In this document: piece by piece, positions 1 to 5,786 of the stretch | Numbering within the stretch: the first letter of the stretch is position 1 | Layout: each line of letters opens with the position of its first letter | Origin: an uncultured Alphaproteobacteria bacterium | Lineage (GTDB): Bacteria; Pseudomonadota; Alphaproteobacteria; Rickettsiales; UBA1997 | Assembly: GCA_903837365.1 (NCBI GenBank) | Contig: CAILUF010000105.1 | Coordinates: 1 to 8,628 of the forward strand | Length of the DNA: 8,628 nucleotides | Direction: 5' to 3' | Made by a program: the position numbers and the translations under genes | The notes under the pieces: model-generated | The model's database searches: none | What the model was told of the DNA's origin: nothing | What the model saw: only the letters and a program-made list of their open reading frames with translations

Positions 1-10
1 ATCGCTTTTC

Positions 11-53
11 TCAATCAAAATAAATTTTGATTTCGAAGACGACTCGCGACTGG
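11..53. repeat. 43-bp intergenic repeat, copy 1
   Basis: This is identical over 43 bp to 115-157, at an offset of 104 bp. It opens with a near-perfect palindrome, AATCAAAAT-AA-ATTTTGATT (13-32), followed by a GC-richer half (TTCGAAGACGACTCGCGAC). On the minus strand one frame of the repeat reads QSRVVFEIKIYFD then stop. In this copy that frame is open from a TTG at 118 down to the TGA at 11-13 (35 codons). The compact palindromic form recalls the dispersed palindromic elements known from Rickettsiales, but membership of a named family is not established here. Confidence 0.8.
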
Positions 54-114
54 CATTGCGTCGCTAGCGCTCCTGATGATGGGTTTGGAGAGTTACACGC
101 TTCGTCTCTTTTCT

Positions 115-157
115 TCAATCAAAATAAATTTTGATTTCGAAGACGACTCGCGACTGG
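115..157. repeat. 43-bp intergenic repeat, copy 2
   Basis: Second identical copy of the 43-bp repeat; its palindromic half is at 117-136. The same minus-strand frame again ends in QSRVVFEIKIYFD and a TGA at 115-117, and is open from a GTG at 192 (25 codons). The flanks differ from copy 1 on the right: here the repeat runs into GGGATT...AATCCC (156-161 with 178-183) and the hairpin at 184-232. The two reading frames are linked at TTGATTGA, so the copies look like head-to-tail duplications of one unit. Translation is not shown. Confidence 0.8.
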
Positions 158-183
158 GATTTCTGCGCTTCGCTTGTAATCCC

Positions 184-232
184 GTCCTTCACTAAAATTA
201 GCCGTTAAGGCTAATTTTTAAACGTGAAGGAC
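184..232. repeat. Strong imperfect hairpin / palindromic element
   Basis: The outer arms GTCCTTCAC (184-192) and GTGAAGGAC (224-232) are perfectly complementary. The inner arms AAAATTAGCC (194-203) and GGCTAATTTT (209-218) add ten more pairs around a five-base loop (GTTAA), with a short asymmetric bulge between the stems. No T run follows on either strand, so it does not look like a simple intrinsic terminator. It sits directly beside repeat copy 2 and may be part of the same mobile palindromic unit. Confidence 0.7.
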
Positions 233-360
233 CTATTAAATTTTAATGGCAAGAAGGTTCTTGTTAGATTGTTGATTGCAAAATATTTATGAGATTGTGG
301 AATCTGCGCGGGGCAGGGCTTTGAGGTGTAAAAAATAAATTAGATATGAAATAGAGTTTG

Positions 361-394
361 TTGCGAATGTCGCGATTTATTCGCGACAAAGCAA
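361..394 (-). terminator. Hairpin after rne, possible 3' end
   Basis: An eight-pair stem TGTCGCGA / TCGCGACA (368-375, 381-388) with a five-base loop is extended by TTGC (361-364) and GCAA (391-394). It lies about a dozen bases beyond the rne stop codon. On the rne strand the downstream bases are not a clean U tract, so it may be a weak terminator or a 3'-end protecting structure. Confidence 0.45.
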
Positions 395-400
395 TTAAAA

Positions 401-2368
401 TTATCTATCTCCAAAGGAAAAAATTTTTTGAAAAAATGATTTTTTCTTTTTATCAAAATTATTTCGATCATCATATTTTCGGCGATCATTACGACGATTA
501 TTATTCCTGCGACGATCATTATTATCACGATATTTTTTATGATGATGATTATTTTCGTTGCGCTCATTGGGCTGGCGATCATTGTCAGCATTATCCTCAT
601 CGGCATAATTATCGAGATATGTTTTTTCAATATTAAGTTGATTTACCTTACCGGTTGTAACTTGCATATCGAATTCTTTTTTCTCTTCATCAGATAAATT
701 TTTACGTTTTTTTATTGTAAAGCCTTGACTGCCGATGTCATCGGAAGGATGCATAAAAATATGAATATTATAATTTTTTTCAGTGCTAATAATTTCAGTT
801 TTTTTGAAATTCATGATATAGGCAATCGCTTCCGCGCTAGTGTAAATGTAAATTACTCCAGCTTGTTTATCAGAGCAGGCATGGCGAATTGCTCTCAAAA
901 TACTTACGGCCATAATTTCAACTGAACGAACATAACCAGTTCCACTGCAATGTTTACAAGGTTCGGTAATAGTTTCAAAAAAACTTGCCCCAAGTCTTTG
1001 GCGCGACATTTCAAGTAATCCAAAAACGCTAATTCTCCCCAGTTGAATTCTGGCGCGATCATTTTGCAATGAATCTCGTAACGCTCTTTCGATATTGCGA
1101 CGATTTTTTTGATCATACATATCGATAAAGTCAATCACCACTAAGCCTGCCAAATCGCGAATGCGTAGCTGTTTAGCGATTTCTTTACTAGCTTCTAAAT
1201 TGGTACTATATGCCGTTTCTTCAACGCCACTTTCTTTGGTTGCGCGTCCAGAGTTAACGTCAATTGCTACTAAAGCTTCGGTGTGATCAATTACAATTGA
1301 ACCGCCCGATGGTAGGTTAATTTGTTTTTCATAAAGCTCAGAAATTTGTTGTTCAACGCGATATTTATTGAAGACTGGTACGCGATCATCGTGAAGTTTT
1401 ATATTGTGATTAAAGTTAGGCATGGTTAGCTTAACGAAGCTCATTACTGTTTCAAATGCTTCATTACCTTCAACGATAACTTCATCAACTGCTTCATTGT
1501 AGGTATCGCGAATACAGCGTCTTATAACATCATCCTCGGCGTGAATAAATGAGGGAGCTTTTGAAGTTTGCGAAGCATCTTTAATATTTTCCCATAGGCG
1601 ATTTAAATATTCGCAATCGCGTTTAATATCCTCAGGTTTTTTACCAACCCCAGCAGTACGAATGATTATTGAGCGATCATTGCCAATGTTAATTTCATTT
1701 AAAATTGACCGTAAAATTTTGCGATCACGAAAATTATCAACCTTCTTGGAAACCCCTCCCTTATTCGGTGTGTTGGCCATTAGAACGCAATATTTTCCAG
1801 CGATAGAAATGAAAGTAGTCATCGATGCACCTTTATTTCCGCGCTCTTCTTTCACAACCTGAACAAGTACTAATTGATTCGGTTTAATTACTTCTTGAAT
1901 ATTGAAGCGTTTGTAAATTGAGTGAATATTGCCTTGATATCCTGCGGTTTCGTCTTCGACTGAATAAGCTCCAGTGCTGAATGATTCTTCCTTGTCATCA
2001 TCGCCAAAACTTTCTTTGTTGTTTGAACTTTGTTGATATTGACTATCTTCGTCATCATAGCGATTTGAGTTTTGAGAATTATTAAGTTCCTTAAGTTTTT
2101 GTCTTTCACTTTCTGAAATTTGGTAAAAATCAGGATGAATATCTGCAAAAGGCAGGAAGCCGTGACGATCAGAGCCATAATCAACGAAGCAAGCTTGCAA
2201 AGATTGCTCAACCCTTGTTACTCTAGCGAGATAAATATTACCCTTGATTTGTTTTATTGAAATTGCTTCGCGGTCAAAGTCTTGTAAAATGCCATTCTGG
2301 AGGACTGCAACTCGTTTTTCTTCACGATATGCACCATCAATAATTATTGAAATTTGTTGTTTAGTCAT
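401..2368 (-). CDS. rne: Ribonuclease E/G (rne)
   Basis: Endoribonuclease that cuts single-stranded AU-rich RNA in mRNA decay and in rRNA and tRNA maturation. The 655-residue product begins MTKQQISIIIDG at the ATG at 2366-2368. A TTG 24 bases upstream (2392) also opens the frame but adds only an atypical leader. An S1-type RNA-binding domain (about 35-190) contains KGNIYLARVTRVEQSLQA and FVDYGSDRHGFLPF. It is split by an acidic, Ser/Asn-rich insert (about 95-145), as in alphaproteobacterial RNase E. The DNase I-like catalytic part has AIDVNSGRAT and VVIDFIDM, placing the metal-binding residues at D370, N372 and D413 (E. coli D303, N305, D346). CKHC (471-474) matches the zinc-link. The tail (about 590-640) is Asn/Arg/Asp-rich, likely RNA-binding, and ends in a basic aromatic patch KKKSFFQKIFSF. 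A degradosome scaffold as long as E. coli's is absent. No Shine-Dalgarno site precedes the ATG. Confidence 0.95.
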   Translation of the reverse strand: MTKQQISIIIDGAYREEKRVAVLQNGILQDFDREAISIKQIKGNIYLARVTRVEQSLQACFVDYGSDRHGFLPFADIHPDFYQISESERQKLKELNNSQNSNRYDDEDSQYQQSSNNKESFGDDDKEESFSTGAYSVEDETAGYQGNIHSIYKRFNIQEVIKPNQLVLVQVVKEERGNKGASMTTFISIAGKYCVLMANTPNKGGVSKKVDNFRDRKILRSILNEINIGNDRSIIIRTAGVGKKPEDIKRDCEYLNRLWENIKDASQTSKAPSFIHAEDDVIRRCIRDTYNEAVDEVIVEGNEAFETVMSFVKLTMPNFNHNIKLHDDRVPVFNKYRVEQQISELYEKQINLPSGGSIVIDHTEALVAIDVNSGRATKESGVEETAYSTNLEASKEIAKQLRIRDLAGLVVIDFIDMYDQKNRRNIERALRDSLQNDRARIQLGRISVFGLLEMSRQRLGASFFETITEPCKHCSGTGYVRSVEIMAVSILRAIRHACSDKQAGVIYIYTSAEAIAYIMNFKKTEIISTEKNYNIHIFMHPSDDIGSQGFTIKKRKNLSDEEKKEFDMQVTTGKVNQLNIEKTYLDNYADEDNADNDRQPNERNENNHHHKKYRDNNDRRRNNNRRNDRRKYDDRNNFDKKKKSFFQKIFSFGDR

Positions 2369-2523
2369 TGTTGTTAAATATTTTAGCAACAAATAACAGC
2401 TATTTTATTCTCAAAAAAATTAAATTTTTAAATTAATTTTAAACTTATTAAATTTTGCTCATGGAAATTTAATATATTTGGGTATTTATTTTTGGTTTTA
2501 TAGAGCATTTGATTTTGTTAAAT

Positions 2524-2586
2524 ATCATTACCAACTTAGTTAAAAGTGTTTCTAGACCAAGTAAGTCCACAAGTATTGGCAATGAT
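2524..2586 (-). other. Long-range inverted repeat, possible leader RNA stem
   Basis: On the minus strand ATCATTGCCAA (2586-2576) can pair with TTGGTAATGAT (2534-2524) over eleven positions with one G-U wobble and no bulge. The enclosed 41 bases contain further short complementary segments around a TCTAGA palindrome (2551-2556). The wobble makes the pairing better as minus-strand RNA than as plus-strand RNA, which fits a structure in an rne leader. No known RNA family is recognised. Confidence 0.35.
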
Positions 2587-2589
2587 TAT

Positions 2590-2619
2590 ATTATAAAATT
2601 TGAAAATAAAAAACTGCAA
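2590..2619 (-). promoter_or_regulatory. Candidate sigma-70-type promoter for rne
   Basis: On the minus strand TTGCAG (2619-2614) is followed after 18 bases by TATAAT (2595-2590), a perfect -10 hexamer; a second TATAAT overlaps it at 2590-2585. The -35 match is only partial, and TATAAT arises easily by chance in DNA this AT-rich. A start near 2583 would give rne a long leader, as is known for the autoregulated E. coli rne. Assignment is inference. Confidence 0.3.
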
Positions 2620-2647
2620 TTTGTTAAGTTAATTGTTTAGGGCTGAA

Positions 2648-2695
2648 AGGATCGTATGTTTGGCAAAGCCTATATTTTAATAATATTTCGATCCT
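2648..2695. other. Inverted repeat with internal hairpins
   Basis: AGGATCG (2648-2654) and CGATCCT (2689-2695) form a perfect seven-pair closing stem. Inside are a small GGC-AAA-GCC hairpin (2662-2670) and a weak A/T stem, giving a branched shape of 48 bases. It is too short and lacks the T-loop and anticodon features of a tRNA. It could be a small structured RNA, an operator or a repeat remnant. Confidence 0.35.
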
Positions 2696-2776
2696 AAGCT
2701 TTTGTAAAAATAAGCATTTATCTGACTTAATGTCGATAAAATTTTAAAAAAAACTAAAAAATTGATTAGCTTTATC

Positions 2777-2793
2777 AAACCTACATTAGGTTT
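2777..2793. terminator. Short hairpin, weak terminator candidate
   Basis: AAACCTA-CAT-TAGGTTT is a perfect seven-pair stem with a three-base loop, 39 bases beyond the ancestral cutA stop. On the plus strand it continues into TTTTAAACTTTATTTT, which is U-rich but interrupted. On the cutA strand no U run follows. It may once have ended the cutA transcript. Confidence 0.3.
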
Positions 2794-2831
2794 TAAACTT
2801 TATTTTACCAGTTTTTTTTTAATATAATTAG

Positions 2832-3154
2832 TTATTTTTTTAAAGATGATCGAAGCTAAGAAGCGTAAGTATCGTCAATGTTTTGAATTCTGATACTAAA
2901 AATTTGTGGAATTTGATAAGAATGATTTTTTTATTTTCTTGGCAAATTTTTGAGAAAATTTTTTCTTGCGATTTGATGCTTAAAAGAATTTTTTGATCGT
3001 GACGAATTTCTTCTTGCCAAAAATAATTACTTACTATTTTCTTAAAATTAACACAGCCAGCAATTTTTTTGTCTAGTAAAATTTTGGCAATTTTGTTAGC
3101 TTCATCGAGGTCTCTAACTGTAGTTTTTATAATAATAAAATCGTTTGAAATAAT
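2832..3154 (-). pseudogene. cutA: cutA homologue with frameshift, nonsense codon and no ATG
   Basis: CutA1 is a small trimeric protein linked to divalent-cation tolerance. On the minus strand the frame from 3154 reads IIIKTTV, DEANKIAKILLDKKIAGCVNF, FWQEEI and KILLSIKS, the family order of the TT motif, helix, CVN, Trp-Glu and Ile-Lys. After codon 76 the frame fails in a run of seven A (plus-strand T run 2926-2932). Restoring one A continues NHSYQIPQIFSIRI and DDTYAS, matching the conserved HPYxxPxI and the C-terminal DYxxWL. There a TAG (2856-2858) stands where Trp (TGG) is expected, followed by LRSSLKK and TAA (2832-2834). The repaired length of 107 codons fits the family (about 100-112). 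No ATG, GTG or TTG starts the frame; ATT at 3154 or 3151 sits where ATG should be. Unrepaired, the frame ends at 2840 with an unrelated tail. Poly-A slippage might partly rescue it, but three lesions favour a pseudogene. Confidence 0.85.
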
Positions 3155-3836
3155 GTTAAAAATTTTTGCACATCGCGGTTTTGTTGGTAATTGCGATCAG
3201 CAAAATTACATTCAACAAAACTCCTTGGCAAGTTTGAAAAATGCCTATGATTCAGGATTTAAAGCCATTGAATTTGACATATGGTTTTTAGATTCGCAAC
3301 TAATTTTAGCGCATGATCAACCGCAATTAAATGATTATAAAAATCTCGCACGTTTCAGTGATTTTTTAATTTATGGCAATAAAATTGATTATTGGCTTGA
3401 TTTTAAAAATTTAGATGAAGGCAATGTTGACAAGGCTTTAGAGCTTGTTAAATCACAAATTGATTCGGCAAAAATTAATTTAGAGCAAATTTTTTTTGCA
3501 CCTTATTGTACTGATTATAATTTATCAAAAAAACTTTTCGATAAATTTTTTAATGTTTTTGGATCAACAATTTCAATGGTTGCAATTGTTGAGAATCAGC
3601 AACAAATTAATCAACTTTTTGATTTTGTTAAGAAAAATAATGTTAAATTTATTTCCGCATATTATAATTTAATTAATAATGATTTACTGCAAAAATTTAA
3701 GGGTATTGAATTTTTAGCGTGGACCGTAAATGAGCCATCAATCCTAGAGAATCTTGCCAAGATTGGTGTAAAATATTTTGCTAGTGATAAAATCACCATT
3801 GATAAAAATACCTCTTGCAATTTAATTAAAACTTAA
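3153..3836 (+). CDS. Short glycerophosphodiester phosphodiesterase-like protein
   Basis: Predicted TIM-barrel phosphodiesterase of the GDPD/PI-PLC-like superfamily, which hydrolyses glycerophosphodiesters to glycerol 3-phosphate and an alcohol. The 227-residue product starts MLKIFAHRGF. H7-R8 and H54-D55 match the catalytic histidines, and E40-x-D42 (IEFDIWFLDSQLILAHD) the metal ligands. LDFK (82-85) occupies the usual 'E-x-K' strand with Asp replacing Glu, and the common PENT motif is QQNS here. WTVN (190-193) and YFASD (208-212) fit the last strands. No signal peptide is seen, so a cytoplasmic location is likely. It is shorter than most GDPDs (about 240-300). The ATG at 3153 is preferred over an in-frame TTG at 3069, because that extension is merely the antisense of cutA and the mature fold begins with HRG. 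No Shine-Dalgarno site is present. Substrate is unknown. Confidence 0.8.
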   Translation: MLKIFAHRGFVGNCDQQNYIQQNSLASLKNAYDSGFKAIEFDIWFLDSQLILAHDQPQLNDYKNLARFSDFLIYGNKIDYWLDFKNLDEGNVDKALELVKSQIDSAKINLEQIFFAPYCTDYNLSKKLFDKFFNVFGSTISMVAIVENQQQINQLFDFVKKNNVKFISAYYNLINNDLLQKFKGIEFLAWTVNEPSILENLAKIGVKYFASDKITIDKNTSCNLIKT

Positions 3837-3871
3837 TTTATTAAAGTAGTTTATATTTTTTATAATAGACC

Positions 3872-3902
3872 AATTATAACCAAATAGTTATTAGTTATAA
3901 TT
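3872..3902. promoter_or_regulatory. Inverted repeat between GDPD gene and the 589-residue gene
   Basis: AATTATAAC (3872-3880) and GTTATAATT (3894-3902) are perfect nine-base inverted repeats around 13 bases. A TATAAT at 3861-3866 lies just upstream, without a convincing -35. The position about 40 bases before the next start codon would suit an operator or a weak hairpin; no T run follows, so it is not a clear terminator. In DNA this AT-rich, chance is possible. Confidence 0.3.
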
Positions 3903-3942
3903 AATAAATTCAAACAATATTTATCTTAAAATCTTCACAATT

Positions 3943-5712
3943 ATGAGAAATTATTTTTCTGTCGGAGATGGTGGTAAATTGCGCTTTAATCAAGGCGATT
4001 TAAGTGAAGAAATTGATGATTTTAAAATTGAGTTTCAAGGAACATTTGATATAGCTGCCTCGGTATATAATGTTGCGGATACTGATCTTGATAAACTCTA
4101 CGAACATACTGAGAGAGTAGATAAATCGATCAAAGTTGCTAGAGAAGATGCGTATAAAATAGATATAAACAGAAATAAACGAGTCAAGATTGCAAGATTT
4201 ATAAAATGCGGATCTCCAAAACCAGTCCCATCTAATGAATATTCAAACCCAACTGTGGAAGAAATTTCTTCTCCCCGTGAAATCGAAATAGATTTACAAT
4301 CAATTAAGGAATGGCAAAAACAAACACGCATTTATTTTTCCAATCAATTAGCAGATCAATCTTCAATTAATCTATTAGTATCTAAAGCTGGATATCTAAG
4401 AGATGTTGGTCAATTTGAAGGCTGTAAAATGACCTTTATGATCGATAGTAAAATTTATTATGATAGTAAAAATAACATTTTATCAACACCACTCGCTTTG
4501 AAAATTTTTAATTTTTGTTATCCTGATTTTAATTTTTATAAGGATAAGACATTAAAAACTAAAGATACCGCTGAAATAACCAATGCTCTTCAAGAGATGA
4601 TGAGAATTAATTTACTGGCTATTATTGATGAGGCGCAAAAACAAGAAAAGCCTTTGCCTTTTATTATTCCTGCTCCTGGATCTTTTTTTGCCAGAGTAAG
4701 TGAAAACAATAAAAAACTTTTTATGAATTTAATTCAAGATTCAATTAAAAAAGTTGTTAAAGAATATGAGCCATTGGTAAAAAAACATATTTCAGAATTT
4801 ATTTTAACAGGACAAGAAGGATTATGGGATAAGGATTTTCAAGATTGCCCTGGAATCACATTTCATAAAGCAAAAAGTGACATGATTGAAATTGCTAAAA
4901 AACTACAATCACAAGGAATTGCCACGCCAATTCCGATGATGGCTCATCCTTCTCGTGGAATTGGTAATGGATTTTTGAGTATTTTAAAAGTAAGCCCTGT
5001 TGATGAAGTGCTGGCAAGAGCTTCAGGCAATACTCAAGCAATATGTTTTGCAAAAAGTATTTTTAATGAAAGAGGTAAATTAAAAGATATTAAAACAAAT
5101 CGAACTTTCAAAACATTACAACCAAATTATTTTACAAAGGTAGTTGTTCCTAATTCACCAAGAGTATATTTTAGCGAAAATAATTCCCCTCAACATCAGA
5201 TTTCTGTAGAAGGAGATTTAATAAAACAATGTGCTCAAATCGATGTTGCGCCAATGTTTTCATTGGCGGTAAAGCAAGCGGTTAAAGGCTTAGATTTATT
5301 TGAAGGATTTGAGGATAATAATGATAATGCAATACATCTTAAATTTCTTTTAAAATTTGCTAAAAAAAATAAAGGAGTGGGAAATAAAATTAAAGAGTTA
5401 ATAAATTCTTTAGAAGAAAAAATACCAGATAAAGCTGATGATAGGCGGAACTTTATAAAAAAATTCTGTTCACAGGCGCAAACTTTTTCCTATATTTTCC
5501 AAAAAAATATGAATGAAATGGGTATTAAAACTGGTAATCCAAATGCCAAAAATATAGTTGGGGCAAGGCTTCACAGAATGGCAAGTGAAGAAAATATTAT
5601 TCAATTATTTCAAAATACCATTGGCCAAAAATTATCTCCTGATCAAGGAGCTCATGCCTCAAGAGTGGGAAGAGCTTCAGCTGGAGCAGCTTCAGTGGGT
5701 GCAAGGAGCTAG
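3943..5712 (+). CDS. Uncharacterised 589-residue protein
   Basis: I do not recognise this protein. It has no signal peptide or membrane segment and looks soluble. The N-terminal third is charged and mixed. Residues about 215-370 look like an alternating alpha/beta domain: a hydrophobic strand-loop PFIIPAPGSFFAR (239-251), a strand SEFILTG (284-290), then PMMAHPSRGIGNGF (331-344) leading to DE (354-355) and ARASGN (358-363). The Pro/Gly-rich loops could form a nucleotide- or sugar-binding pocket, but that is a guess. Residues 465-560 are mostly helical and lysine-rich. The last ~20 residues (HASRVGRASAGAASVGARS) are small and repetitive and are encoded by distinctly GC-richer DNA, unlike the rest of the gene. 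The ATG at 3943 lacks a Shine-Dalgarno site. It stands alone, 106 bases after the GDPD gene and convergent with the nuo operon. An intracellular-lifestyle or secreted effector role is possible but unsupported. Confidence 0.8.
   Translation: MRNYFSVGDGGKLRFNQGDLSEEIDDFKIEFQGTFDIAASVYNVADTDLDKLYEHTERVDKSIKVAREDAYKIDINRNKRVKIARFIKCGSPKPVPSNEYSNPTVEEISSPREIEIDLQSIKEWQKQTRIYFSNQLADQSSINLLVSKAGYLRDVGQFEGCKMTFMIDSKIYYDSKNNILSTPLALKIFNFCYPDFNFYKDKTLKTKDTAEITNALQEMMRINLLAIIDEAQKQEKPLPFIIPAPGSFFARVSENNKKLFMNLIQDSIKKVVKEYEPLVKKHISEFILTGQEGLWDKDFQDCPGITFHKAKSDMIEIAKKLQSQGIATPIPMMAHPSRGIGNGFLSILKVSPVDEVLARASGNTQAICFAKSIFNERGKLKDIKTNRTFKTLQPNYFTKVVVPNSPRVYFSENNSPQHQISVEGDLIKQCAQIDVAPMFSLAVKQAVKGLDLFEGFEDNNDNAIHLKFLLKFAKKNKGVGNKIKELINSLEEKIPDKADDRRNFIKKFCSQAQTFSYIFQKNMNEMGIKTGNPNAKNIVGARLHRMASEENIIQLFQNTIGQKLSPDQGAHASRVGRASAGAASVGARS
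5673..5702 (+). repeat. 15-bp imperfect tandem repeat in the 3' end of the 589-residue gene
   Basis: Two 15-bp units (5673-5687 and 5688-5702) share AGCTTCAG at their start and a GC-rich remainder. They are in frame and encode ASAGA-ASVGA-like residues. The word CAAGGAGCT also occurs on either side (5644-5652 and 5702-5710). This suggests local slippage or insertion extended the C-terminus. Confidence 0.55.
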
Positions 5713-5753
5713 CCCAGCTTTGGCGAGTTCCGTGGGGCGTTGAAGAGCTTAAG

Positions 5754-5772
5754 AAAATCCCGAGGATTTTTT
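5754..5772. terminator. Bidirectional intrinsic terminator
   Basis: AAAATCC-CGA-GGATTTT followed by TT gives a seven-pair stem with a T-rich tail on the plus strand. On the minus strand the same stem ends GGATTTTCTT. It lies between two convergent genes, 42 bases after one stop and 15 bases after the other, as expected for a shared terminator. Confidence 0.7.
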
Positions 5773-5786
5773 ATAGAAATTGTAAT

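Larger units (their letters stand above)
1..400. other. Non-coding, repeat-bearing left edge
   Basis: No convincing gene lies here. The stretch holds two copies of a 43-bp repeat (11-53, 115-157), an 8-bp palindrome CGCTAGCG (62-69), a strong hairpin (184-232), a small inverted repeat CAAGAA-GG-TTCTTG (250-263) and a hairpin downstream of rne (361-394). Local GC is higher than in the flanking intergenic DNA, notably at 40-70, 150-175 and around 305-325. Between 233 and 360 I see nothing interpretable apart from the small inverted repeat. Confidence 0.6.
2369..2831. other. AT-rich intergenic region upstream of rne
   Basis: This 463-bp gap has no coding sequence I can support on either strand. 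It contains a promoter-like pair on the minus strand (2590-2619) and three inverted repeats (2524-2586, 2648-2695, 2777-2793), plus long A and T runs (for example nine T at 2812-2820). The part next to rne (2400-2520) is almost pure A/T with no clear signal. If the promoter is real, rne has an untranslated leader of roughly 215 nt. Confidence 0.55.

Noticed and set aside
11..157. Start of a CRISPR array, given identical repeats with a spacer between them.
   Set aside because: Only two copies, a spacer of 61 bases, different right flanks and no cas genes; better explained as an intergenic palindromic repeat.
340..630. Minus-strand frame of 96 codons, Ile/Met-rich, resembling a membrane peptide.
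   Set aside because: It lies in another frame over the rne 3' end; the hydrophobicity comes from shifted GAT/AAT-rich codons.
358..636. Open plus-strand frame of 92 codons, rich in His, Asp and Tyr, looking like a metal-binding peptide.
   Set aside because: It is the exact antisense of the Asn/Arg/Asp-rich tail of rne; the composition is a mirror of that low-complexity coding, with no independent support.
1888..2211. Minus-strand frame of 107 codons within rne.
   Set aside because: Rne is continuous and well conserved through this stretch; this is a shadow frame.
2648..2695. Possible minimal tRNA because of the seven-pair closing stem.
   Set aside because: Only 48 bases, no T-loop (TTCGA-like), no anticodon stem and no CCA; not a tRNA.
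3069..3152. Longer N-terminus for the GDPD-like protein from a TTG start.
   Set aside because: The extra 28 residues are antisense to the cutA homologue and precede the point (MLKIFAHRG) where the family fold begins.
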